DNA from: Dendrolimus kikuchii
Lineage: Eukaryota; Arthropoda; Insecta; Lepidoptera; Lasiocampidae
DNA length: 64,000 bases
Direction of reading: 5' to 3'
Assembly (NCBI GenBank): GCA_019925095.2
Contig: CM034397.1
Location: 3,739,763-3,803,762 of the forward strand
The position numbers were made by a program, and so were the translations under genes. The notes beneath the pieces were generated by a model, which saw only the letters and a program-made list of their open reading frames with translations, searched no databases and had not been told where the DNA came from. Shown here piece by piece: positions 12,101 to 20,900 of this stretch (the first letter of the stretch is position 1; each line of letters starts with the position of its first letter).

Positions 12101-15100
12101 AATCATATGATATTTTTTGAGATTTGATAAATCCTTCCTAGTTATTTAAATATTTGGATCTACTTTCGAATTACTTAAACAAATTGCTTTGTCAAACTTA
12201 ATTTTGAACGATAAATATGCAGACCAATCGCCGTAGGTTTAATATTTTGTACTCATATAAAAATTTCTAGGATATGCCCGCGACTTCGTCTACGTTCGAC
12301 TTGAAATTCCTGCGAGATTCCCGGAGCACAAAATACCATAGCATTTTAAAAAGAATGTACATTATCGTTTTAGTGAAAACTGCCGGAATAAGCTAATTTA
12401 AACTGCTCTCGGAATAATTCCCGCGGGATGACCGGTTTAAAAAAATCACACATTTTATTACATTAAATTTGCTGTCGACCAGCGAAAACCGCATCGAAAT
12501 CGGCCCCGTAATTTTTACGTGAATCCCTAACAAACAGACAAGAAATCTAAATTCCAGTTGCTTTTTCTAAATAGCTTCAATGTACAGACATGGCATTTTT
12601 AGAATTTTATATATTATAGATAGATTTGGATCCACTTTCGAGGTACTTAAACATTATGACTTTATTAAACTTTATTTAAAAAGACTTTAATATTTTGTAC
12701 TCATATAAAAATATTTAACCTCCAAAATGCGCAGCAGAAACAAATAAAGAGCCCGACCCAACAAATGGGTCTAATATTACATCACCACTCTTAACTTGTG
12801 CCTGGTTAGCCATGATTATAGACAACTGGGCATCCATACTCGTGTTGCCTATGAAATGGCGTTTCTTTAATGAATGCACCTGGATTAAGTCTCTTTGTCC
12901 ATCAACCACCTGCAAACATACATGCAATATATAAACACTGACAACTAACTTTTTTATTCTTAGTTTGCCGTTTGACTTTCCATTCACAGAAATTGATCCT
13001 TAGTGTCTTTTTTCTATTTTTACAAATTCAGCCTATTCGCTTCCAGACAAGAGTAATTAATTTATGGTTTTGTCAAAATCAGCACAGAGACTCCTTTGAG
13101 TGTTTTTTAGGGATGGGCCGAATTTGGTTTGAACCGAATACGAAATTCGGCGAAACTTCGGTTTGATTTCGCCACACTTTCTTAAGAGCAACACATTGTG
13201 ACCTGTTGACAACATCAACTTGATAACAACCGGATTTGTGGCTTTTTTACACCACAACCTGCCTCTAGGAAATTTTAAGTATGAGTAGGTGCATAAATGA
13301 ACAGACCTTTGATTGAAAAAAATCATCATTTCATAAATCTAAATTCATAATGTTCAATTCCTAAAATGTGATTACAATCAAAATTAAAGTTGTAATTGCT
13401 GATGTCCCTTAGACATGTTTTTTTTTTAAATTCCAAGTTACGCATTATAATTAAGCAGTTGCACTACTTACTGTTGTTTCTTAGAAAAATAATAAGTTGA
13501 TTTTATTATTGTCTTAATTAGGCAAAGACTTAATCAAGAACTAATTTTATTTATTTTTTATCACATTGCATGTTAAGGGTTACATGTTCCTAACTAAAAT
13601 AAATGACCACGAATATATAGATGCCAATTTTTATATTATGGTTATGACAGATATGATTTCTATCAAGTTCAGTCAAAATAGTGCAAGTAGGTATTTTACT
13701 TTTTCCTTGCACCGAATGTTCGGCATTTAAACCGAATTTCAGCCGAATGCCGAAGCTCGGCTCAAACTGCCAAAATTCGGTCAAACCGAATGTAAAACGA
13801 ATTTCGACCCATCCCTAGTGTTTTTCGCTATTTCATATAGTTTAAGATTTGGCTCTGAAGGCCCACTTGAAAATTTTATCCTGTATAATGTTTGTCTGTA
13901 CCATATATTAACCTTTTAAAACGAGCTGAATTTATTATTATTTTTGTCCATAATCGGCCAGCTGCCATCAAAATTGCCGCACCAAAACCAAGAGAATTGT
14001 ATTGTCTCTTTTGCTCTAATACAAATTCTATGTAGTTAGAGGGAGAAAGCATCAGTTCAACATTTGTTTCAATTATCTATATTTGACCACAAATTTGTGG
14101 TGCTTCCCAATTAGCCATGTGGCACAGTTTGGCAACAAATTTGTGATGGTTCCGTCTTAAAAGGTTAATACTGTTTTACAATATGAAAATAGTCAACATA
14201 CCCATCTGCCAAAAAACACATCATAAGGCTCCTCTGGAACATTGTTAGGGTCTGTTCCATAAAATTCAATGTAAGATAAAGTAACATCAGGGTTCTTTAA
14301 TTGAACCGGCCCCTCTAATGGCAAGTAGCTGAAACCCTACAAAGAACAACATTTTTTTCAGTTCCTTAAGTAATAAAATAAAATAATAAAGATTTTATAC
14401 AATGTCTAAAGTATTTATATAAAACTAACATTGGATAATTACAACATTCGCTCATGCAACTTTCAGATTTATTTCAATTAAAATAATTCATAATAAGAAC
14501 CTCAGCCAGAAGGCCAAGCTCGCCGTACACAACGCGGTGCTGGTACCTACGATCACGTATGGAAGCGAGAGTTGGGTATGGAAGAAAGAGCATGAAAGTA
14601 GAGTAAACGCAGTCGAGATGCGAGCACTGCGCAAAATCTGCGGAGTGACGCTCGCGGACCGCGTTCGTAATACCGAAGTAAGAAAGAGAGTTGGTCTGAA
14701 AGAGAGTGTCGGGATGAAGGTAAGGAAAGGAATGCTCCGGTGGTTCGGGCATGTGGAAAGAATGCATGATGAAAGAATGACTAAACAGATATACAATGCA
14801 AAAGTGGATGGATGCAGAAGTCGTGGAAGGCCACGACACACCTTCCATGATCAAATTGATCGTGTACTAGCAGAAGGTGATGTCAGGAGCCTTAAGAACA
14901 GACGAGCTTGCATGACAAGAGTTATGAATGTCAAAGAGGCAAGTGAGGTGTGTAAGAATAAGCCTAAATGGCACTCTGTTGTTCGTGCCTACCCCGCGAG
15001 GGAGCTGGCGTGAAGTTATGTATGTATGTATGTATAAAATAATTCATTTTCCAGCACGAATATAGTTTATGCATACATATCCCTGTTATAAAAGTCAGAA

Positions 15101-17078
15101 AATGAAGCTGTGAAGACCGAAACATCCAAATAAAGTCACACATTTATATGACTGAGCCAATACCATGGTGTGAGGTTTGGGTATATTACCATTAGTGACG
15201 ACCACAATATGTTTATCCTTAAGTATGTGTATATAGTTTTAAGACCTTTAATTGACCCAAAAAGTAGTTTATCCTAATCTATGATATTGTAAAAATGCTG
15301 TGTCTGTACATTGAAGCTATTTAAAGAAAACATGTGGAATATGCTATATAAACGATGAAGAACATGATGCAACTTCTTTTCGATTCTTGTCTGTTTGTTT
15401 AAGATTCACATAAAAACTATTGGGCCGATTTCAATATGGTTTTCATTCATCAACAGCCAATACTTAAACTTAAAATCTGTGCTAGTTTTTATCCTAGGAG
15501 TCCCATAAGAATTTACTGGGAATTATTTAAATCAGCCATATTAAATAAACTCCAGTATGATGTGTTCACTGATCAATAGCAACTTTTATGTAATAAAAGT
15601 TCAGCAAATATCTATCTCAGTTCTTGCAAGTTCTTGGAAATTTTCTCAGGAGTGGTTTGCGGTTCTTGGGGTGTGTCTATTTTTCTTCTTTAAGACCCTT
15701 ATTTTGATCTTATATACAAAAAATAATACTGAATAGTTCGGGACAAGCTAAATTTCAGTTATAAAACACACTCCCGCAAGGGAACTGGCGTGAAGTTATG
15801 TATGTATGTATGTATGTATGTATAAAACACACTAATGTTGTATAAAAATTGTGAGATAATGGTCTAACATAAACTGTGATAACAAATAACTATACATTTA
15901 TAATGTTTTCTTGGGGTGTGTCTATTTTTCTTCTTTAAGACCCTTATTTTGATCTTATATACAAAAAATAATACTGAATAGTTTGGGACAAGCTAAATTT
16001 CAGTTATAAAACACACTAATGTTGTATAAAAATTGTGAGATAATGGTCTAACATAAACTGTGATAACAAATAACTATACATTTATAATGTTTTTATAATT
16101 AACTAGATTACACAACATTGTCATTTTTCCAGTAAAATTCAGTGCAATATCTCACTGGTTTTTTTTTTATTTTTATTGCAGTAGTTCAGCAGACAGGCAG
16201 ACGGCCCACTTAGTGGAAAGCGGTTACCATCGCCTATGGACATTTGCAACACCAAGGGTGCTACAAATGCGCTGCTGCTCTCTTAAAGGAGACTGGAACC
16301 TGGTCACTAATGCCGGAACACAATACAAGATTGTTATGGCGGCATACTCTAGACCAGGGGTGGTCGCCATCCAGTCGAGCAAATACTCTACCACCTGGCT
16401 GTGAAGTTATCATAATTTAGGATAAAATGTACCCTATATTCATCTTTCTAAGGCAACATATATACAAAACTCCACATAGCAAGAAGACGAAACAAACAAA
16501 CAAGTGAACAAAACTTTTATCTAAACTACTACAGGCTACATGTTATATTACCTCAATTTTTTTAACTTTTTCGGTCATAGTGTAATGCTTACAGAAAGTT
16601 TCCACATCGACTTTGAATGTTTTCTTTGATGAACAATAAGTTTCAATCATTTCTTTTGGACACACATGTAAATCACTAGTTCCATTCATGCTTTCTTGAA
16701 GTATCCATGTTCCAGATGTATTTTTTAAAGAATTTTGCAAGTTCTTATGTAATTGTATTTCAGATCTAGCTCTCGACCACAGTTCTATGCAGTTCTTGAT
16801 AAGAACAGATCGCGATGCTATCTTCCTCAAGCAATCTTCGGACGGCAATTCTACAATCCAATAAGGCTTTTGTATACACGGTTTCTCTATATATCTTATT
16901 TGTATGTTGAATAGAGAAAGTATGCTTTGCATCTCCTGAAAGTAAGTAAATAAAAATTAAAACGTTGGTTTCTAAACAATGTACCGAGGCTATCTAAAAT
17001 AAATCGACACTTTTATCTTACAGCATGCCGGAAATCAACATGTTCCTGAGCAAACCACATCAAGTAACGGCGCCACAT
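3164..17078 (-). CDS. Trmt11: TRMT11: tRNA (guanosine-2)-methyltransferase catalytic subunit
   Basis: Exons on the minus strand: 17078-17022, 16935-16552, 14336-14202, 12909-12720, 11768-11695, 11476-11338, 10255-10057 and 3290-3164. All junctions use GT/AG and phases match. The protein starts MWRRYLMWFAQEHVDF, an N-terminus like that of the family. The SAM-binding loop is DPFVGSGS (about residue 240) and the catalytic DPPYG is at 326-330; the C-terminal exon begins EKYFSMGEITRRERK. In eukaryotes TRMT11 with TRMT112 makes m2G10 in tRNA. The joined exons give 434 residues against about 460 for the human protein. The conserved HPCL...SRRL-type segment expected between LVCWYPLV and REKYFS was not found between 3290 and 10057; the flanking phases (2+1) still join in frame. 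Either I missed an exon or it has been lost. Confidence 0.9.
3452..3672 (+). repeat. SINE-A (tRNA-derived, ATT tail), diverged copy
   Basis: A-box-like 'tctgtggttgag' and B-box-like 'ggttcagttcc', then 'gtaaatttcggaaacg' and a (TTA)n tail. More diverged than the copies at 26787 and 30238. Confidence 0.75.
3672..3870 (+). repeat. Interspersed repeat R2, copy 1
   Basis: Contains 'ggccataaaaatggcc', 'gtgacactgaccggcg' and 'cctgtctacaccat', in the same order as at 63815-63990. Probably a tail of an unclassified element. Confidence 0.6.
4108..4545 (+). mobile_element. RTE-clade retrotransposon 3' fragment, copy b
   Basis: Open frame 4129-4524 encodes the last 131 residues of the RTE polyprotein (RKICGVTLADRVRN..., GMLRWFGHVERMHDE, GRPRHTFHDQIDR) with a stop and (TGTA)n tail. 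5'-truncated, so not an independent gene. Confidence 0.9.
4546..5025. other. AT-rich intronic stretch
   Basis: Lies within the last intron of TRMT11. I searched both strands for the missing TRMT11 segment and saw no credible exon. Confidence 0.5.
5026..5145 (+). repeat. Foldback family F1, half copy
   Basis: Matches one arm of the palindromic element at 31001: 'acggtttaacggttctaag', then 'gacgtttcagctacttttca' and 'gtaatcacggac', followed by the 'cgaaaacttaag' flank. The 5' LTR of the Gypsy element begins directly at its end. Confidence 0.65.
5146..5378 (+). repeat. Gypsy element 5' LTR
   Basis: About 200 bp from 'gaacatcgtatccccgatgc' to 'accaatcaagct' repeat without a visible mismatch at 8320-8521. 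The LTR then runs on to about 5378, where a primer-binding-site-like TGGCAGCCCAACGTGTGG follows. It may have lost the first few bases, because the 3' copy is preceded by TGTTGG and this one is not. Confidence 0.85.
5379..5396 (+). promoter_or_regulatory. Putative primer binding site of the Gypsy element
   Basis: TGGCAGCCCAACGTGTGG immediately follows the 5' LTR. It starts with TGG (complement of a tRNA CCA end) and resembles the TGGCGCCCAACGTGG type of Gypsy primer site. The tRNA was not identified. Confidence 0.55.
5397..6244 (+). other. Gypsy 5' leader
   Basis: Untranslated leader between the primer site and gag. AT-rich with short repeats of 'gttcg.acttgtt' type around 5640-5710. No ORF of note. 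Confidence 0.55.
6245..8407 (+). CDS. Gypsy Gag-protease ORF fused in frame to integrase C-terminus (pol core deleted)
   Basis: One uninterrupted 720-codon frame. Residues ~35-95 are Pro/Ala-rich. Residues ~125-240 are a retrotransposon Gag domain (ATWWQGVKAS, FEREQGDEP). A CCHC knuckle CYYCKQFGHLKEEC lies at ~303, with a second Cys cluster CFGCGTPGVIRANC. An aspartic protease motif ALFDTGAKQSV is at ~407. The frame should then enter reverse transcriptase, but near residue 560 (around 7930) it passes straight into KIGDLVLVSAH and RRLGPFKIAE, the C-terminal integrase/GPF module. Reverse transcriptase, RNase H and the integrase zinc and D,D-E core are absent. The last ~30 codons lie inside the 3' LTR. 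The element must depend on enzymes supplied in trans. Confidence 0.85.
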   Translation: MVLTRSGATSDGMDQHIPSVDRGIAGESETLLSASGVAHVPPGAPPPPTAGPSGASTSAAPFAQSPAPSVQPGTPIVMTDQHLAYLLSLIRAPASPPAPVTSALSGNFANCSSRFDGAKGSDVLAFVDAIEIYKECVGIEDHIALRGLPMLLSGLAATWWQGVKASVNSWPDAIELLKQTYGPRLPPHRVYRKIFEREQGDEPTDIFVCKIRALLAQLPSTAISQEAQLDMVYGLLHKRIREKICRKSFMSFSELLEQARSIEDILDEGRSSQQSQLRKNKESVTPIVDTAYPAVPASSSKASRARCYYCKQFGHLKEECPKLLSKKSFPGNIKKEEDSLTPSVTCFGCGTPGVIRANCSTCKNKQESSASFSAFQSIAAIGSEVIDPRQRPVVELEIYGARGSALFDTGAKQSVASESLRAHLVKHGHKFDKTCTSVKLADGSCKNLVVDVAKVDVRVPQGPVVPTLFIILPGATDTLLGMNFLLDAGVVLDFKNSRYTFSHIPRYFTMRFEPEVGSHFGSDQRQRLSELLNDQEDIFTPGGAPTSFALHRIDTGDATRITNQQRRRKIYADRGRQPAPSYKIGDLVLVSAHVSSNVDKGVTSKFTPRRLGPFKIAELVSPTTYKVVDNNGNTTKYHASALTLYQGDSAVIQSRRRGRPSKAKSSPGVSEDLEGETIARQVCKSAGSIRVGNIVSPMRAPAPPSRRSGRPTRPPAKLLS
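8320..8521 (+). repeat. Gypsy element 3' LTR, truncated
   Basis: Identical by eye to the first ~200 bp of the 5' LTR, but it stops at 'accaatcaagct' where the 5' copy continues for ~30 bp. The break is directly joined to an RTE tail (8522-8553). The near-perfect LTR identity points to recent insertion. Confidence 0.85.
8522..8553 (+). mobile_element. RTE tail stub fused to the Gypsy LTR
   Basis: Only 'ggcgtgaagttatg' plus (TGTA)n of the RTE 3' end. The LTR sequence does not resume on its far side, so this is a deletion or recombination junction rather than a simple insertion. Confidence 0.7.
8554..9260 (+). repeat. GC-rich interspersed sequence with retroposon-like end
   Basis: GC-rich core (8560-9060) unlike the surrounding AT-rich intron. 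It is followed by 'gctgcgcccgcggtttcacc' and an AT-rich end 'tacatccttacaaactttcg', a pattern common at the 3' ends of insect interspersed repeats. Small ORFs on both strands match nothing I know. Confidence 0.45.
9261..9340 (+). repeat. Foldback family F1 end fragment
   Basis: 'cataataaaactacgtttta' and 'gtatacaagtcgcgaaaact' match the ends and flank of the palindrome at 31001-31511. Confidence 0.6.
10309..10674 (+). mobile_element. MITE family M1, copy 2
   Basis: Ends GACGCGTTCCGTTAG and ...TCTGGAACGTAGCC, with TGACGTCA at 10405-10412. Inserted in TRMT11 intron 6, only ~55 bp upstream of exon 7. Confidence 0.8.
10966..11294 (+). mobile_element. RTE-clade retrotransposon 3' fragment, copy c
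   Basis: 5'-truncated copy. The perfect direct repeat ATTTCAGTTTT flanks it (10955-10965 and 11295-11305). A one-base loss at 'gaaagatgact' shifts the frame relative to other copies. It sits ~40 bp from TRMT11 exon 6. Confidence 0.9.
12275..12605 (-). repeat. Interspersed repeat R3, minus copy
   Basis: On the minus strand it reads 'cttcaatgtacag' complement, then 'gattcacgtaaaaa', 'cgatttcgatgcggtttt' and finally 'gcccgcgacttcg' complement. The same order occurs at 15290-15650 and 50725-51160 (+). Confidence 0.6.
13108..13817. mobile_element. hAT-type MITE with perfect 8-bp target duplication
   Basis: Ends TAGGGATGGGCCGAA and, inverted at the right, TAGGGATGGGTCGAA. Both ends are flanked by GTGTTTTT (13100-13107 and 13818-13825). 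An 8-bp duplication and a TAGGGNTGGG-like TIR are hallmarks of hAT elements. 710 bp with no transposase. The subterminal sequence is dense in 'ccgaatt/aattcgg' repeats. Located in TRMT11 intron 3. Confidence 0.85.
14492..15034 (+). mobile_element. RTE-clade retrotransposon 3' fragment, copy d
   Basis: Longest plus-strand copy, with an intact 158-codon frame (14537-15013) from VLVPTITYGSESWVWKK to PARELA. It is flanked by TAAAATAATTCAT at 14479-14491 and 15035-15047. Confidence 0.92.
15290..15650 (+). repeat. Interspersed repeat R3, plus copy
   Basis: Shares 'tgtacattgaagctattt', 'gattcacataaaaact' and 'gggccgatttcaatatgg' with the R3 copies at 12275 and 50725. Confidence 0.6.
15663..16092 (+). 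repeat. Tandem duplication, two ~185-bp units
   Basis: Unit 1 (15663-15907) and unit 2 (15908-16092) both run from 'ttcttggggtgtgtctattt' to 'atacatttataatgttt'. They differ by one visible substitution (gttcggg versus gtttggg), plus a 48-bp RTE tail and its 13-bp target duplication in unit 1. Lies in TRMT11 intron 2. Confidence 0.92.
15773..15820 (+). mobile_element. 48-bp RTE tail insertion with known empty site
   Basis: Only 'cccgcaagggaactggcgtg' and the (TGTA)n tail. It is flanked by TATAAAACACACT at 15760-15772 and 15821-15833. The second duplication unit keeps the uninterrupted 'ttataaaacacactaatg', which proves insertion after the duplication. Confidence 0.95.
16180..16403 (-). repeat. 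SINE-B copy, minus strand
   Basis: 'agttcagcagacaggcagac' through 'ctaccacctggctgtg'. Truncated before the head. Confidence 0.8.
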
Positions 17079-17710
17079 TATTGAATTAATTATTTTAGTT
17101 GATTTATTATCAAGTTTTAAAAAACGTGGACATTACAAGCTCTAACAAAGTAAACATAACCTCCACCAAACGTCAATTTAGTTGAGTATTTGACACTCAA
17201 TTGACACTTTGACAGTAACGTTTCTTACAAGATTTTTTAAAAATTAGATTACTGATCTGGCTTTGTAAGCTTTATAGTCGTCAAGCGCTAGGCACCGCAT
17301 AAGTAGCCGGAGACTCGAGGCGCTCTTTCTTCGATAACCTGAAGCTTCGTTACGGGACAGAAACTAAACCGACTCCTCTACCTTGGCTACTTTGGGCCCG
17401 CTCGCACTAAAGTACAGTCGGTAGGCGACTTCTTGGCCAGGGAGTCAATGCCCCCAGCTAATAAATATTCGGGTAATATGGATGTGCCCCCTTATCTATG
17501 GATTACGTAGTAATCTCTAACTAGTCTGTGACCTATGGCATCGGCATGGGTACGGACACTACAACTACAGCCTGGATGCATTAAAATACAACTTAAATAA
17601 AATAAGCTACATTGATAAAATTATTTATTAACATTCATAATCCATAAATGCAACAGCTCCATTATTCAAAACTAAGCCAAACTTTTGTTATCACTCTAAA
17701 CATTGTTGTA
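17079..17710. other. Intergenic region between OVCA2 3' end and TRMT11 start
   Basis: Contains the TRMT11 5' flank (17079-17260) and a moderately GC-rich stretch, 17265-17580, that looks like an unclassified repeat. No exon seen. OVCA2 and TRMT11 are on the same strand, with OVCA2 upstream. Confidence 0.5.
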
Positions 17711-17932
17711 CTATGAATTTCTTCGTTCTTTGTGTCTGTCCACTATTAGTTCTTGGTATATATCATGGAGGAAATCTTGATATGCATCTTTGATTGCACC
17801 TGAACAAGCTACATAGTGGCCACCAGAGTGCTCTGCGCCTTTTGGGTTTATAAATACACTCATTAGAGATTCACTCATTTCTGAAATAAAGAAATATTTA
17901 ATCCAATTATAGACCATATTTTATAAAATATT

Positions 17933-17995
<63 letters not shown>

Positions 17996-20900
17996 CAATT
18001 TAAAAGTAGAAGCTGAAGTTATATCATCATATTAGACACTGTGCAGGAAAATTATTCACATAATCAGTGTTGTTTTTTAACAACGTTCATTTATCAACAT
18101 AATTATATTTTTGTATCTACATGTCTTACTATAGTCATTAGTATGTCCATGCTCTATCTCGGATAACTTAAATGTTAGTGACTGTGGCCAAATGTGTCTT
18201 TATAACATTAATTAGCTACATTAGTGTACACACATATGTTATCTGTCAATGTTTATCATTTTTTACCAGTAAATAACAATGTCACATCACAAATGATGTT
18301 TTAACCCTTAACCCTGAGTTTTTGGCGGGAACTGAAAGGGGATGTTGTGCTGTGAAGTTTTATTTTCTAAACATGTGTAAAATTACTCTAAAATGAACAA
18401 TAGTTGTAGGATATTGATAGTTTTTGAGTAGTAATTATGTGTTTTTGCGAGAAATGTGAACTATATAGCCAAATGTGGCCTTTCGAGTTTTCACTAGAAC
18501 TCCATTGAGTGACGTCGATTGTAGCCTACAATACAACGGCGCCTGGCTTAAAGGCCTAGTGGCCAAGCCTTAAACATAAAAAAAAACCTTTAACCCTATT
18601 TTATGTCAAATTATCGATATTACCAAAAGCCACAAGACTACTTATCACTCTCTCGTAATATACCAAGAAAATATACCCATTTCATACCATACATACATAC
18701 ATACATACATAACTTCACGCCAGTTCCCTTGCGGGGTAGGCACGAACAACAGAGCGCCATTTAGGCTTATTCTTACACACCTCACTTGCTTCTTTGACAT
18801 TCATAACTCTTGTCATGCACGCTCGTCTGTTCTTAAGGCTCCTAACATCACCTTCTGCTAGTACACGATCAATTTGATCATGGAAAGTGTGTCGTGGCCT
18901 TCCAAGACTTCTGCATCCATCCACTTTTGCATTATATATCTGTTTATTCATTCTTTCATCATGCATTCTTTCTACATGTCCGAACCACCGGAGCATTCCT
19001 TTCCTTACCTTCACCCCGACACTCTCTTTCAGACCAACTGTCTTTCTTACTTCGGTATTACGAACGCGGTCCGCAAGCGTCACTCCGCAGATTTTGCGCA
19101 GTGCTCGCATCTCGACCGCGTTTACTCTACTTTCATGCTCTTTCTTCCATACCCAACTCTCGCTTCCATACGTGAGCGTAGGTACCAGCACCGCGTTGTG
19201 TACGGCGAGCTGGGCCTTCTGGCTGAGGTTCTTAGCGCCTAGAAGTTTACCTAACGCTCCATTCACACTATTCCCCAAATTCACTCTTCTTTCTATATCA
19301 GCGGTGTACCTTCCATCCCTGCTAAAAGCACATCCAAGATATACAAACTCATTCACTTGCTCCAGCATAACAACATCGACTATTATCCTTGCATTCGTTC
19401 TGGTTTCTTCTCTTTCAAACACCATAACCTTTGTTTTCTTCGCATTCAAATGTAAGCCTCTCGCCTGACAGTCATCTTTCATCATTGTGACTAGTGTTTG
19501 CAATTCTGATGGCAATTCGGCTAAAATTACAACTAGGTCACTCATCCGCACCCCAACATCCATCAATCTTATTCTCTGGAGACAATCGTCCAGGTATAGG
19601 ATGAACAGCAAAGCCGACAGCACGCAGCCCTGTCGGACGCCAATATTGACGTCAAACCAGGGCGACAGGCTGCCATCCAGCCGCACGCATGCCATACAGT
19701 CCTCGTAAGTGGAGTGCACAGCACGCATCAGTTGGCCATCAATCCCATATCTGGGCAATATGTCCCAGAGGTCCTTCCGCACAACCCTGTCAAATGCTTT
19801 TTCATAAAAATTTTTCAACATAAATTTCATACCAAATCATACAAATCCTATATAAACAGAGTGAGACAACAATACAAAACGATCACATGCACAAACGTGA
19901 TCTGCACTGTCATCACAGACACATATGTGCTAATAGTGAGTGTAAGGGTCTCTCTTAGCTACATCCGTGTGATACAATCACTATACTGTTTCCAAGCATT
20001 TATTTTATAATAATAATAATAATTCATTTATTTCAGAAATTGAGTATTTCCATATCATACAGTTTCATATTATAAATTATTCCATTGTTATAAAATTTTA
20101 AATTCCAAAATGTTCTACTTTATTTCATGTTTTTTTACTTTATTACAAAAATGGTTTATTTAAAATATGTTAATTGAAAATTTAGGTATATTTATTACAA
20201 AATCTGCGGAGTGACGCTCGCGGACCGCGTTCGTAATACCGAAGTAAGAAAGAGAGTTGGTCTGAAAGAGAGTGTCGGGGTGAAGGTAAGGAAAGGAATG
20301 CTCCGGTGGTTCGGGCATGTGGAAAGAATGCATGATGAAAGAATGACTAAACAGATATACAATGCAAAAGTGGATGGATGCAGAAGTCGTGGAAGGCCAC
20401 GACACACCTTCCATGATCAAATTGATCGTGTACTAGCAGAAGGTGATGTCAGGAGCCTTAAGAACAGACGAGTGTGCATGACAAGAGTTATGAATGTCAA
20501 AGAGGCAAGTGAGGTGTGTAAGAATAAGCCTAAATGGCACTCTGTTGTTCGTGCCTACCCCGCAAGGGAACTGGCGTGAAGTTATGTATGTATGTATGTA
20601 TGTATGTAGTATTTTTTAACAAAAATATATAGATAAGTTAAATTGAATTAAACTTATTTATAAAAGAAGTCCATTTTTATAACAAAATCGAATTGGTAAC
20701 ACATTAAGACTACTAATTGATCCATCATCGTGATCTCAAAAGTAAAATAAATGCTTGGAAAGAGTATAACAATAACATTATAAAATGACATTAAATAAAT
20801 AATTAAAAATTACCTTTTGGTATTATACTATCACCTTCACCATAAACATGGAATGAAGGTAGTGTTATTTCTTCATCATAAAATCCCTTATGGACCAAAC

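Noticed and set aside
18874..19468. Large plus-strand ORFs (122 and 193 codons) opposite the RTE copy
   Set aside because: They are antisense shadows of the RTE reverse-transcriptase frame and recur as antisense ORFs at every RTE copy (4033, 14474, 20160, 50052).
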